A stretch of DNA of 64,000 nucleotides, taken from the NCBI RefSeq assembly GCF_900177725.1, contig NZ_FXAT01000005.1, positions 124,001-188,000 of the forward strand, read 5' to 3'. The notes below the pieces were generated by a model. The model had not been told where the DNA came from. It ran no database searches and saw only the letters and a list, made by a program, of their open reading frames with translations. Positions 23,977 to 33,096 of this stretch are shown here, piece after piece (position 1 is the stretch's first letter; the number at the start of each line of letters is the position of its first letter). The position numbers and the translations under genes are program-made. The DNA is from Paraburkholderia susongensis. GTDB taxonomy: Bacteria > Pseudomonadota > Gammaproteobacteria > Burkholderiales > Burkholderiaceae.

Positions 23977-24105
23977 ACAGTCAAGCCAACGCTTGTCGGT
24001 TTTTACCCTGATGCCGCGAGGGTTAACTTGTATGTTTGTTTTTTGACTACATCGTAAAATTGATGAAGTCCTTACATGGCCATCCATCTACCGGAGGAAT
24101 ATTTC

Positions 24106-24399
24106 ATGCCCCACGCCATACTCACTTTCGACAAGCCCGGCAGCGGTGCACTGCGCATCGAATTGCGGCCGCAACATGTCGCCTACCTGAACGAGCGCAA
24201 GCATCTGATGCTCGCCGGAGGCGCCATGCTCGATCCGGAAGGTCTGCCGCAGGGCGGCATCATCATCATCGATACCGATGACCGGTCCGTTGCCGAAGCA
24301 TTCGCCGCCGGCGATCCGTTCAACAAAGGCGGCCTGTTTCAGGAGGTGAAGGTCGTGCAGTGGCGCAAGTCGTTCTTCAACTTCGAGAACTGCATGTAG
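24106..24399 (+). CDS. YciI family protein
   Basis: A 97-residue YciI/YCII-type ferredoxin-like-fold protein. Its shape, RPQHVAYLNERKHLMLAGGAM then GGIIIIDTDDRSVAEAFAAGDPFNKGGLF, matches the family, which is distantly related to muconolactone isomerase and dye-peroxidase-like dimers. A strong GGAGGAA site sets the ATG at 24106. It is divergent from the binding-protein gene and followed by a bidirectional terminator, so it is a single-gene unit. Some members dehydrate or dehalogenate ring-derived lactones; such a role would fit but is not shown. Confidence 0.85.
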   Translation: MPHAILTFDKPGSGALRIELRPQHVAYLNERKHLMLAGGAMLDPEGLPQGGIIIIDTDDRSVAEAFAAGDPFNKGGLFQEVKVVQWRKSFFNFENCM

Positions 24400-24460
24400 G
24401 CCCCGCACGTGATGCCGAAGCAGGATGGCCTGAACGCCACCGCGTCGGCAGCAACGATAA

Positions 24461-24495
24461 AAAAAGCCGTTTGCGGGGGACGCAAACGGCTTTTT
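24461..24495. terminator. Bidirectional intrinsic terminator
   Basis: A perfect inverted repeat AAAAAGCCGTTTGCG / CGCAAACGGCTTTTT (24461-24475 and 24481-24495) with a 5-base loop. It ends both the YciI gene (plus) and the flavoprotein gene (minus), which converge here. Confidence 0.95.
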
Positions 24496-24500
24496 CAATG

Positions 24501-26201
24501 TCAGTCGCCGACTCCGGCGAGGTGTCGGCCGACGATATAACCAAACGTCATCGCAGGCCCCAGGGTCGAGCCGCCACCCGGATAGCTGCCGCCGAAGATG
24601 CTCGCCATGTCGTTGCCGACGGCATACAGCCCGGCAATGGGCTCGTGCCGCTCATCGAGCACGCGCCCCGCGATATCGGTGCGCAAGCCGCCAAACGTGC
24701 CGATATCGCCAGGCATCAGCCGCACGGCGTAGTACGGTCCGTTCTCGAGCGGCCCTATGCATGGGTTCGGCGTATGCAGCGGATCGCCCTGGAAGCGGTC
24801 GTAGGCAGCCTCCCCTTTGTGGAACTCCGGATCGCGGCCATCACGCGCGTGCAGATTGAACTGCTGGATCGCTTGCACGAGGCCGCCAGCGTCGATCCCC
24901 GCACGTCTCGCCAATGCCTCGATGGTCGCGCCGCGCAACAGATAACCGGAGCGCAGGTAAGGGCCGAGCGGCACCGGGAACGGCTTGGCGAACCCAAGCC
25001 CGTATTTGCGCACCGCCCGATGATCGGCGACAAGAAAGACCGCCTGACGCGGGCCCGGCGTCTCGCCGATCATGGCGGCGCCGAAATCGTGATAGTTGGC
25101 GCCTTCATTCGTAAAGCGCCGCCCGTCAGCACGCACGGCGATGATGCCGGGCTTGCCGCGATCCAGAATGTGCGTGATCGCGGTTTCCCGTCCATTGCCG
25201 AGCGGCACGCGCGACACGGGCATCCACGAACCGATGTGCGGATACGTCATGTTGGTGGCGGCGCCAATCGACTCCGCAAGGCGCAGACCGTCGCCGGTAT
25301 TGGCTGCGGGCGCCATCGTAATGTGTTCGCCGGGACTGGGAGCGTGCGGAAACACGGCCTGGCGGCGGCTGAGATCGCCCGGAAAACCACCCGTCGCGAG
25401 AACGACGCCGCGTGTCGCCCTGACCCGTTCAGACCGCCCTTCATGCGTGATCACGGCGCCCTGGACGCATCCCTTCTCCACGAGCAGACCTGTTACGGGC
25501 GTGTTCAGCCAGATCGGAATGTCGAGCTGGACGGCCGACCTGTACAGGCGCGCGGCCAGTGCGGCACCGTTGAAAAGCCTCATGCTGCGGCCGTGAAGGA
25601 GCAGGTCCCGGCCATATTTGACCAGACGTTTTGCCGTATACCAGGCCGAATTCACCGAATACAGCGCATTCAGAAAGTGCCGCATGTCCGGGCCGGAGCC
25701 AAAGGTGAGGCCGACGAAGGTCATGCCGCGAATCGGCGGGCTCAGCAAGGCAGCGTGAGGGCCCAGTTCATTGGCGTCATACGGCTCGGCGCAAATGGGC
25801 CTGCCCCCGCTCGAAGCGCCCGGCGTCTCCGCGTGATAGTCGGGAAAGGCCGCGCCGAGCGTGAACCTGACTTCCGTTTCGCGCTCGAAGAAATCGACCA
25901 TGGCAGGCGCGTGCCTGAGAAAAGCGTCGACGCGCGGCCCGTCGAAGTGCTCGCCGGCTTCGCGCTCGAGGTAGTTGCGTGCCGCCTCCACCGTGTCCTC
26001 TATGCCGGCTCTGCGTGCCAGCGGATTATTCGGTATCCAGAGCCATCCGCCTGATAGCGCGGTGCTGCCGCCGAAAACGGGCTGCTTTTCAACCACGATC
26101 ACGTTCAGCCCCTGCTTCTTCGCCGTGATTGCCGTCGCGAGACCGCCTGCGCCGGTGCCGACGACCAGCACATCGCATGTCACTTCCACCCTATCGCTCA
26201 T
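24501..26201 (-). CDS. FAD-binding dehydrogenase of the KstD / fumarate-reductase flavoprotein family
   Basis: A 566-residue flavoprotein. The FAD motif GTGAGGLATA is at residues 16-25, GGSTALSGGWLWIPNN at 45-60, then long C-terminal FAD contacts (GNDMASIFGGSYPGGGSTLGPAMTFGY), all typical of the 3-ketosteroid-delta-1-dehydrogenase and related enoate dehydrogenase/reductase group. The GGAGGAA site precedes the ATG at 26201. Family members transfer hydride between a ring carbon pair and FAD or dehydrogenate cyclohexanones; without other steroid genes, a steroid role is not favoured. It faces a SnoaL-SDR pair across a shared promoter region. Confidence 0.85.
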   Translation of the reverse strand: MSDRVEVTCDVLVVGTGAGGLATAITAKKQGLNVIVVEKQPVFGGSTALSGGWLWIPNNPLARRAGIEDTVEAARNYLEREAGEHFDGPRVDAFLRHAPAMVDFFERETEVRFTLGAAFPDYHAETPGASSGGRPICAEPYDANELGPHAALLSPPIRGMTFVGLTFGSGPDMRHFLNALYSVNSAWYTAKRLVKYGRDLLLHGRSMRLFNGAALAARLYRSAVQLDIPIWLNTPVTGLLVEKGCVQGAVITHEGRSERVRATRGVVLATGGFPGDLSRRQAVFPHAPSPGEHITMAPAANTGDGLRLAESIGAATNMTYPHIGSWMPVSRVPLGNGRETAITHILDRGKPGIIAVRADGRRFTNEGANYHDFGAAMIGETPGPRQAVFLVADHRAVRKYGLGFAKPFPVPLGPYLRSGYLLRGATIEALARRAGIDAGGLVQAIQQFNLHARDGRDPEFHKGEAAYDRFQGDPLHTPNPCIGPLENGPYYAVRLMPGDIGTFGGLRTDIAGRVLDERHEPIAGLYAVGNDMASIFGGSYPGGGSTLGPAMTFGYIVGRHLAGVGD

Positions 26202-26305
26202 GCCTTCCTCCGTCTGTCTGAATGCGTTGTCGGTGCACGCGGAGAATTCGTGGGATCACGCTGACTCGGTGATCACCCGGATTCGTTCATCGGCTCGCCT
26301 GATTT

Positions 26306-26354
26306 TTGACACATTAGACTAACTATTGACATTATAGTCAACTCAAAGTTAAAT
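26306..26354. promoter_or_regulatory. Face-to-face divergent promoters with TTGAC-pair site
   Basis: TTGACATTATAGTCAA (26326-26341) is a TTGAC-N6-GTCAA palindrome that holds two back-to-back -35 elements. Plus: TTGACA (26326) and TTAAAT (26349), 17-base spacer. Minus: TTGACT (26341-26336) and TCTAAT (26318-26313), 17-base spacer. The copy TTGACA at 26306 is 20 bases before the one at 26326, the same spacing as at 16395 and 23976. Confidence 0.55.
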
Positions 26355-26433
26355 GAGTGCAAACCGGCTATTGCGGCTGAATCAGGCAGGACGCAGACGC
26401 ACGCCATGACTTCCCCTTTGCAAGGCGACCAGC

Positions 26434-26874
26434 ATGTCCACAACAGAAACCACCGCGAAAGAGGCGCCCGGCACAGCAAGCGAAGTGCTGCGTTCGATGG
26501 AAAACGCATGGAATGCGGCAGCGCTGCATTGGGACGTCAACGGCCTGAGCGCGCTGTACAGCGACGACGCCACGATGTTCGCGGGGCGGCCCGGCATGGC
26601 AGCCGGCAGGCAAGGCGTATGCGGATACTTCGCGTCGTACATCGGCATGCTGAGTTCGACGCAGCTCGAACTCGTCGAACAGGTAATCACCGAACTCGGT
26701 CCTGACGCGTTTCTCGCCCAGGGTTACGGCAATTTCCGCTTTACGCTCGTCAACGGCAAACCGTCGGCTTGCACTTTACGCACCACGTGGCTTCTGGTGC
26801 GGCGCAGCGGGCGATGGCTGATCGCGCATCACCATTTTTCGGCCACCCCCGAAGTGCCGCCGGTACCGCAATGA
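26434..26874 (+). CDS. SnoaL-like NTF2-fold protein
   Basis: A 146-residue cone-fold protein, DUF4440/SnoaL-like. Features are SMENAWNAAALHWDVNGLSALYSDDATMFAGRPG (helix then strand), and a C-terminal RTTWLLVRRSGRWLIAHHHFS strand ending with a His-rich edge. The ATG at 26434 is preceded by a weak AAGGCGA site. It is first of a rightward pair with an SDR gene 45 bases on, divergent from the KstD-like flavoprotein gene, so an isomerase- or lyase-like partner role is plausible; no specific chemistry can be read. Confidence 0.8.
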   Translation: MSTTETTAKEAPGTASEVLRSMENAWNAAALHWDVNGLSALYSDDATMFAGRPGMAAGRQGVCGYFASYIGMLSSTQLELVEQVITELGPDAFLAQGYGNFRFTLVNGKPSACTLRTTWLLVRRSGRWLIAHHHFSATPEVPPVPQ

Positions 26875-26919
26875 CGCCCGTTTGTACCCACCACACTCAG
26901 CGACAAGAGAGGTTCTGAC

Positions 26920-27675
26920 ATGCCCCGGCTCAACGACAAGGTCGCGATCATCACCGGCGCCGCAAGCGGCATCGGCCGCAGCGCGGCGCAACTGTTCGCC
27001 CGTGAAGGGGCGCGCGTGGTGGTGGCCGATATCGATGCCGCCGAGGCGGCGGCCGTCGCCACTGGCATTCGCGCGGACGGCGGCGAGGCGATCGCAATAA
27101 CGACTGACGTCACGCAAAGCGACAGCGTCGCCGCCACGATCGAGGCAGCCGTGGCAGAGTTTGGCAAACTCGACGTCCTCTATAACAACGCGGGCGGCTC
27201 GACGCCGCGCGACAACACCGTGGTCGACGCCGATCTGGAAGAGTTCTGGCGCGTCGTCAGAGTCGACCTGTGGGGCACCTTCCTTGGTTGTCGCTTCGCG
27301 ATACCCCATATGCGCAAGAACGGCGGCGGTGCGATCGTCAACATGGTATCGAATGTCGCGTTGATGGGCGTACCCGGTGTGGACTGCTACACGTCGGCCA
27401 AGGGCGGTGTCGCCGCGCTGACGCGCTCCCTTGCCGTGACCTACGCGGCCGACCGGATTCGTGTCAACGCAATCGCGCCGTCCACTACGCTTTCGCCCCG
27501 GGTTATCGAGCGCCTGCAGGTGAGTCAGGGCATGCGTGAGCTAGCCGCGAAGAACCTGCTCGGCGCGGCGGAACCCATCGATATCGCCTACGCTGCGCTG
27601 TTCCTGGCCTCGGAAGAGTCCCGTGTCACCACCGGCTCGATCTTCCTCGCGGAGAGCGGCACGACCGTTGCGTAA
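26920..27675 (+). CDS. SDR oxidoreductase
   Basis: A 251-residue classical short-chain dehydrogenase with TGAASGIGR at residues 12-20, Asp37 (VADIDA), NNAGG at 89-93, Ser144 in MVSN and Tyr157-x3-Lys161 (YTSAK). A GAGAGG ribosome site precedes the ATG at 26920. Together with the SnoaL-like gene it forms a two-gene unit. It is the fourth SDR in the 16-28 kb locus. Substrate unknown; family includes glucose and cyclohexanol/cyclohexanediol dehydrogenases. Confidence 0.9.
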   Translation: MPRLNDKVAIITGAASGIGRSAAQLFAREGARVVVADIDAAEAAAVATGIRADGGEAIAITTDVTQSDSVAATIEAAVAEFGKLDVLYNNAGGSTPRDNTVVDADLEEFWRVVRVDLWGTFLGCRFAIPHMRKNGGGAIVNMVSNVALMGVPGVDCYTSAKGGVAALTRSLAVTYAADRIRVNAIAPSTTLSPRVIERLQVSQGMRELAAKNLLGAAEPIDIAYAALFLASEESRVTTGSIFLAESGTTVA

Positions 27676-27859
27676 CCTGCCGACGCGACGGTCGGCACAG
27701 GCCTGCCTTGAAACTGACGACTGTTTCCGCGCAGCGCCCGCTTCCAAAGAACTGCTAACCATTCCGAACACACATACTTCCTGATCCGATAAAAATCCGG
27801 CGAATCGGCAAACGGTATAAAGTGGCGCCGTCCATCACACAGCCTCGCAAGGTGTGCCT

Positions 27860-28762
27860 ATGCTAGATCTCAACGACTTTCGCTACTTCGTTCGCATCGT
27901 GGAGTGCGGCGGACTCACCGCCGCCGGCCGCAATCTGAGCGTACCGAAGTCGACGGTAAGCCATCGCCTTCAGCAACTCGAAACAGCCCTAGGCGTGCGG
28001 CTCGTCAACCGGACCTCGCGCAGGCTCAGCATGACCGATGCGGGCGATGTGTTTTACCGGCATGCGGTTGCCATGCTGGAGCGCGCCGACTTTGCGGAAA
28101 GCGCGGTGCGCGAACGCCTTGCCGAGCCGAGCGGCACGATCCGTTTCACCACCGCGGTGGCGACGTCCCTATTCGCCATGCGACAGGTACTGCCCGATTT
28201 CATTCAGCGCTACCCCAAGATCAATGTGATCCAGCACATCAGCGACGAGCAGGTCGATATAGCCGGCGGCAACTACGACCTCGCGCTGCGCTCGCATAGC
28301 GGTCCACTGTCCGATTCGACACTGGTGCAGCGCACGCTGGCGCCGGCGCCCTGGTGCCTGTTCGCCTCTCCCGGCTACGTCAAGCGCCACGGTATGCCGC
28401 TCGCGCCGGAAAGTCTTGCCGGGCATGACACGCTGGTCATGTTGAGGCACAACAGTCCAATGACCTGGAAGCTCAAGCACCCGACGCGCGGAGAAATGAT
28501 CGTGCCGCTCAAACCCCGGCTAGCCGGCAATGACATCATGACCCTTAAACAGGCCGCGCAGAACGGTCTCGGTATCGTTGCGCTGCCCACCTATGTCTGC
28601 GGTGAAGACATGCGATCCGGCGCACTCCAGCGCGTGCTGCCCGACTGGTCGGCCGGCGAAGCCAGTATCACCGCGGTCATCCCGTTTCGCCACGGCATGC
28701 TGCCCTCCGTTCGCGCATTTCTGGACTTTCTGGTTGAGCGCATCCCACCGGTCGTAGCATAA
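27860..28762 (+). CDS. LysR-family transcriptional regulator
   Basis: A 300-residue LysR regulator. Residues 1-60 form the winged HTH (MLDLNDFRYFVRIVECGGL, then LSVPKSTVSHRLQQLETALG), followed by the effector domain. ATG 27860 was chosen over the GTG two codons upstream because it gives the family N-terminus. It precedes the GMC oxidoreductase and aldehyde dehydrogenase genes on the same strand, with a 153-base gap, so it may control those; it may also act on the SDR unit to its left. Confidence 0.9.
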   Translation: MLDLNDFRYFVRIVECGGLTAAGRNLSVPKSTVSHRLQQLETALGVRLVNRTSRRLSMTDAGDVFYRHAVAMLERADFAESAVRERLAEPSGTIRFTTAVATSLFAMRQVLPDFIQRYPKINVIQHISDEQVDIAGGNYDLALRSHSGPLSDSTLVQRTLAPAPWCLFASPGYVKRHGMPLAPESLAGHDTLVMLRHNSPMTWKLKHPTRGEMIVPLKPRLAGNDIMTLKQAAQNGLGIVALPTYVCGEDMRSGALQRVLPDWSAGEASITAVIPFRHGMLPSVRAFLDFLVERIPPVVA

Positions 28763-28915
28763 GGCCGCATCGTCCAGCTGATTGGACACAGGTTCCAGGC
28801 AAGCCATCTTGTTGTCCTTCTGATGCGAGGCCATTCTGAGCACACAACCGGTCGACGCCGATCGAACGGTTCATCGAGCGCTTGAAGCGCCGCAAACGTG
28901 TTCAGGAGTACAGCA

Positions 28916-30562
28916 ATGAAGATGTCCAGACGGGAGGTCCTTATTACAGGCGCGGCAGTGGCAGTTGCCGCATTCGGTACGGTTACCGGTACCGCAGCAG
29001 CCGTGGGGGTGGAAAAGCAATCCGGCAGCACCGAGGCGGGTCGATCGCCAAAGTTGGCCCGGCATTTCGATATCCTTATCGTTGGCGGCGGCTCGGCCGG
29101 CGCGGTTCTCGCCGCACGCCTGAGCGCGGACTCGCGCCGCCGCGTTCTGCTGCTGGAGGCGGGACCGAACTTCGCGCCCAACGACTACCCTCAGGTATTG
29201 AAAGACGCCAATATCGTCGCGGGCTCGCCTGCCTATGACTGGCACTACCACACGGACGACGCCGCCCGCCTGGGCCACGACATACCCGTGCCCCGAGGCC
29301 GCGTGGTCGGCGGCAGCTCCGCTGTTAACGCCGCCGTCGCCATACGCGCCCGGCAGGCCGATTTCGCCCGCTGGACCCAACGCGGTATCGAAGGATGGTC
29401 GTGGGAAGACGTGCTGGCCGCCTACAAGGCGATGGAAAATACGCCCTCCGGCGACGACGCCTGGCACGGACGCAACGGGCCGTTTCCAATTCGCCAGCGT
29501 GCCGCCGCGGAAAACACGCCGTCGATGCGAGCCTTTGTCGATGGCGCTGAAACGCTCGGCCTGAAGCACGTAGCGGATTTCAACGGTGCGGACCAGCACG
29601 GTGCCGGGCCCTACACGCTCAATGTGGTCGATGGCGTGCGCATCAATACGGGCATGGCCTATCTGACGGCAGCCGTGCGTGCGCGACCGAATCTCACGAT
29701 CCGCGGCGGCGCCGAAGTGGACCGCGTGGTTTTCGAAGGCAAGCGGGCCGTCGGCGTCAGGCTGATCGACGGCTCGGTCCTGTCCGCGGGTGAAGTCATT
29801 CTGGCGTCGGGGGCTTTCGGCAGCCCGGCGATTCTCATGCGCTCGGGCATTGGGCCGGCCTCGCATCTATCCGAACTCGGCATTGCGACCATCGCCGATC
29901 TGCCAGTGGGCAACCGGCTGCAGGACCACCCGTTTTTCTACAATGTCTACGCACTCAAGCGCGAAGCAAACGCGATGCAGCCGGCCGCGGGGGCGCTCGT
30001 GTGGACCCGCTCACAGAGCGCGGCACCCGGCGATCTCGATCTGCAGATCTCGGGCACGCATCTGATCGACCCGAAGGTCAGCCCGACCGGCGGTGCAATC
30101 GTTCTGGCTTGCGCGGTGACGCTGCCGAAGTCGCTCGGTCAGTTGCGACTCTCGAGCCGCGACCCACGCGCTGCGCCGGATATTCGCTACAACTTCTTCG
30201 CTGAGCAGAACGATCTCGACCGGTTGGTCGAAGCCGTGCAGTTGTCCCGCCAGATTGGCCGTTCCGCACCGTTTCTGGACGTGGTCGATCACGAGATGGC
30301 GCCGGGCAATGCGGTAAGCGACGTCAAGGCGCTCCGAGCGAACATCGTTTCGAATGTCGCCGCCTATCTGCACCCTACTTCGACCGTGCCCATGGGTGCA
30401 GACACCGATCCCACCGCCGTGGTCGATGCCTGGGGCAAGGTACGCGGCGTCGACGCGTTGCGGGTTGTCGACGCATCGATTATTCCCGACATTCCGTCGG
30501 CACCGACGAACGTCACGACCATCATGGTGGCCGAGCGCATCGCCGCAAGGATTTCCGTCTGA
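28916..30562 (+). CDS. GMC-family FAD oxidoreductase with N-terminal export-like signal
   Basis: A 548-residue GMC flavoenzyme (choline dehydrogenase / aryl-alcohol oxidase type). Residues 4-6 read SRR before a hydrophobic stretch, a twin-arginine-like signal, so the protein may be exported. FAD motif: GGGSAGAVLAARLS (57-70), then GGSSAVNAAVAIRA, and the active site region YLHPTSTVPMG with His486 and Asn532. ATG 28916 follows AGGAG; the reading frame starts earlier at a GTG. The ALDH gene follows 85 bases later, suggesting oxidation of an alcohol to aldehyde and then acid. Confidence 0.9.
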   Translation: MKMSRREVLITGAAVAVAAFGTVTGTAAAVGVEKQSGSTEAGRSPKLARHFDILIVGGGSAGAVLAARLSADSRRRVLLLEAGPNFAPNDYPQVLKDANIVAGSPAYDWHYHTDDAARLGHDIPVPRGRVVGGSSAVNAAVAIRARQADFARWTQRGIEGWSWEDVLAAYKAMENTPSGDDAWHGRNGPFPIRQRAAAENTPSMRAFVDGAETLGLKHVADFNGADQHGAGPYTLNVVDGVRINTGMAYLTAAVRARPNLTIRGGAEVDRVVFEGKRAVGVRLIDGSVLSAGEVILASGAFGSPAILMRSGIGPASHLSELGIATIADLPVGNRLQDHPFFYNVYALKREANAMQPAAGALVWTRSQSAAPGDLDLQISGTHLIDPKVSPTGGAIVLACAVTLPKSLGQLRLSSRDPRAAPDIRYNFFAEQNDLDRLVEAVQLSRQIGRSAPFLDVVDHEMAPGNAVSDVKALRANIVSNVAAYLHPTSTVPMGADTDPTAVVDAWGKVRGVDALRVVDASIIPDIPSAPTNVTTIMVAERIAARISV

Positions 30563-30647
30563 ATCCGTGCCGCGGCGGCACGTCATATTGCGGCACTTAA
30601 CAGCAGCACAAAATTATTCTGGATAACTATCTTTTTCGAGAACGAAA

Positions 30648-32120
30648 ATGACCAGCACAACATTGTTTACACCTGCACACGTGTGGAATGAAAAAATCTA
30701 CAGCAACGGATGGAAGGACGCGAGTCTCGGCACCGAGGAGGTGAAGGAAAAAGCCACGGGCGCGAAGCTCGGCGCGATCGGCATCGCGTCCGCCGAAGAC
30801 ATCGCGGTTGCCGCCGCATCGGCACGCGAGGCGCAAAAGGTTTGGGCCAAACTGGCGGGGCCGCAGCGTGGCGACGTGCTGAGAGAGGCTGCCCGCCTGG
30901 TGCTGGCGCACGCCGACGAGCTCGCAGAACAGCTGGTCCGCGAGACCGGCTCGATTCGAGCCAAAGCACAGTGGGAGGTGCACGTCACCGCGCGCGAGCT
31001 TCTGGAAGCAGCCGCGCTCGGCAGCCAGCCACAAGGCATCCTGACCCAAACAATGGAGGCGGGCTTTCAGAGCATCGCCCGGCGCATTCCGCTCGGCGTG
31101 GTCGGCGTCATTACGCCGTGGAACTCGCCCTTCATCCTGGGCGTGCGGGCGATCGCCCCGGCATTGGCGATGGGAAACGCCGTCCTGCTGAAGCCCGACG
31201 TGCAATCGCCGATTATCGGTGGCGTGGCCTTTGCCCGGCTGCTCGAAGAAGCGGGCCTGCCCCAGGGATTGTTCCATGTCCTGCCGGGTGCCGCGCAAAC
31301 CGGTGCCGCGCTGGTCAAGGAACCGCTCATCAATATGATCAGCTTCACGGGTTCCAGCCGCGTCGGCCGCGAAGTCGGTTCGATCGCCAGCGGACAGCTC
31401 AAGCGCGTCTCACTGGAACTGGGCGGCAACAATCCGTTCATCGTGCTCGACGATGCGGATATCGAAGCGGCAGCGAGCGCTGGCGCATGGGGCTCCTTCT
31501 TCCACCAAGGCCAGATCTGTCTCACCACCGGCCGTCATCTGGTGCATGAGAAGGTCGCCGAAGCCTACGTCGAAGCGCTGGTGAGAAAGGCGAAGGCGCT
31601 CGTCGTCGGCAATCCCCTCGACGCAAAGGTCCAGGTCGGGCCGATCATCAACGAACGCCAGGCCGCCAATGCCGAGCGGATCGTCACGCAGACAGTGGCG
31701 CAGGGAGCGAAGCTGCTGACCGGCGGTTCACGCAACGGACTCTTCTTCGAGCCGACCGTTATCACCGGAGTGACAGCCGGCATGGCGGCGTTCGATGAAG
31801 AAATCTTCGGGCCGGTGGCGGCGCTCACGACGTTCCGCACCGACGAGGAAGCGATCGCTCTCGCCAACGCGACCGAGTACGGCCTGTCGGCGGCGGTGGT
31901 TTCCCCCGACCTGGCCCGTGCCCAACGCGTCGCCGATGCGTTGCATTCCGGCGTGATCCACATCAACGATCAGACCGTGGTGCATGGGATTTACGGCCCG
32001 ATTGGCGGCCTCGGCATTTCCGGCAACGGCTTCGGCCACGGCGCGTCCAGCAATGCCGACCAGTTCAGCGAGTGGCAATGGATCACCGTGCGCTCGCAGC
32101 TACCCAGCTACCCGTTCTGA
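30648..32120 (+). CDS. NAD(P)-dependent aldehyde dehydrogenase (benzaldehyde/vanillin type)
   Basis: A 490-residue class-3-like aldehyde dehydrogenase. All core residues are visible: Asn159 (TPWNSP), Glu257 (LELGGNNP), Cys291 (FFHQGQICLTTGR). The VIHINDQTVVHG and SEWQWITVRSQLPSYPF segments occur in benzaldehyde and vanillin dehydrogenases. It would oxidise the aldehyde made by the GMC enzyme to the acid. The gene ends in front of a convergent IclR gene and a shared hairpin. Confidence 0.92.
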   Translation: MTSTTLFTPAHVWNEKIYSNGWKDASLGTEEVKEKATGAKLGAIGIASAEDIAVAAASAREAQKVWAKLAGPQRGDVLREAARLVLAHADELAEQLVRETGSIRAKAQWEVHVTARELLEAAALGSQPQGILTQTMEAGFQSIARRIPLGVVGVITPWNSPFILGVRAIAPALAMGNAVLLKPDVQSPIIGGVAFARLLEEAGLPQGLFHVLPGAAQTGAALVKEPLINMISFTGSSRVGREVGSIASGQLKRVSLELGGNNPFIVLDDADIEAAASAGAWGSFFHQGQICLTTGRHLVHEKVAEAYVEALVRKAKALVVGNPLDAKVQVGPIINERQAANAERIVTQTVAQGAKLLTGGSRNGLFFEPTVITGVTAGMAAFDEEIFGPVAALTTFRTDEEAIALANATEYGLSAAVVSPDLARAQRVADALHSGVIHINDQTVVHGIYGPIGGLGISGNGFGHGASSNADQFSEWQWITVRSQLPSYPF

Positions 32121-32121
32121 T

Positions 32122-32164
32122 GCGGTAGCGTTCTTGCCAGATCAGGCAGGCGGGCACCTACCGC
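32122..32164. terminator. Inverted repeat between convergent genes
   Basis: GCGGTAG (32122-32128) and CTACCGC (32158-32164) are complementary, with a smaller TTGCC/GGCAG pair inside. No T-run is evident. It lies between the convergent ALDH and IclR genes and may serve as a weak two-way terminator. Confidence 0.35.
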
Positions 32165-32187
32165 GCTATTCGACCACTATTCGACTA

Positions 32188-33030
32188 CTACTCGATCCGA
32201 CGCCGCGTCGAGATCGCGGAAGCCGTCGAAATGACCAGATCGGCGAAGCGCTTTTCATCGCGGTCGGCGTGCCAGCGCGATCTCGCCACCGCGATGTTCA
32301 CCGCGCCGACCCCGCGCCCGTGCGCATTCGTGATGGCGGCCGCGGTCGAAATGTCGCTGACGAAATATTCGTCCTCCGTATGCGCATAGCCTTGCTTGCG
32401 GATCTGCGCGATGCGCTCCCTGATCTTGCGCGGCTGGTACACGGTGGACGCGGTATAGGGCACGAGATTCGTGCGCGAGAGAATGTCGTCGATTTCGCCG
32501 TCCGGAAGCGTCGCGAGAATCGCGAGCCCCGGCGCCGTGCAGTAGGCGGGCAGGCGCGAGCCGGTAATGACGTGCGCGTTGAACACGTTGCGGCTCACGA
32601 TGCGCAGGACGAACACGATGTCGGTATCGTCGAGCACGGTGAGATTGGTCGCCTCTTCCGTCTCCGAGCCGAGTTGCTGGAGATAAGGCGTTGCGCGGCT
32701 GACGAGATCGTTCGACGTGAGATAGTGGTAAGTGAAGTCCAGCAGACGCGGCGACAGTTCGTACTTGCGGCTGTCGGGGTCCTTGAAGAGATAGCCGAGC
32801 GCGGCGAGCGTGTAAGCGAAACGCTGCGTCGCGCTCATGTCGAAGCCGGTGAGCGAGGCGATCTCGGAGAGCGACAACTGACGCTTGCTGCCGTCGAAGG
32901 CGGTGAGAACTTTCATGGCCTTCTCGACGGACTGCACGTACAGCGAAGACGCGCTCGGATCGATTGCCTCGCCTCGCGGCTGGGCCGCGGGGCTCTTGCG
33001 TTTGCGCGGAACTTTGGGCTCGTCACTCAT
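32188..33030 (-). CDS. IclR-family transcriptional regulator
   Basis: A 280-residue IclR regulator. The N-terminal 30 residues are basic and disordered (KVPRKRKSPAAQPRG). The winged HTH is at about residues 35-95 (SVEKAMKVLTAF, then SLSEIASLTGFDMSATQRFAYTLAALGYL). The effector domain includes DDTDIVFVLRIVSRN and ALPAYCTAPGLAILA-like signature text (RLPAYCTAPGLAIL). I used the ATG at 33030; the frame has a GTG one codon before. It is at the tail of the leftward CoA-ligase/ABC cluster and is its likely repressor or activator. Confidence 0.92.
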   Translation of the reverse strand: MSDEPKVPRKRKSPAAQPRGEAIDPSASSLYVQSVEKAMKVLTAFDGSKRQLSLSEIASLTGFDMSATQRFAYTLAALGYLFKDPDSRKYELSPRLLDFTYHYLTSNDLVSRATPYLQQLGSETEEATNLTVLDDTDIVFVLRIVSRNVFNAHVITGSRLPAYCTAPGLAILATLPDGEIDDILSRTNLVPYTASTVYQPRKIRERIAQIRKQGYAHTEDEYFVSDISTAAAITNAHGRGVGAVNIAVARSRWHADRDEKRFADLVISTASAISTRRRIE

Positions 33031-33096
33031 CACTATTCATTTTCCGTTTGTTGATGAATTATCGCATAGCCCTAACAGCCTATCTTTATATGATAA

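Noticed and set aside
24360..26054. Plus-strand frame of 564 codons
   Set aside because: It overlaps the KstD-like flavoprotein gene and the terminator at 24461; the opposite strand has clear FAD motifs and a ribosome site.
16534..26201. Steroid degradation cluster, suggested by KstD-like and many SDR genes
   Set aside because: No KshA/HsaA-D, KstR or Mce-like genes and the ligase is of aryl-AMP type, so the evidence favours an aromatic or cyclic acid.
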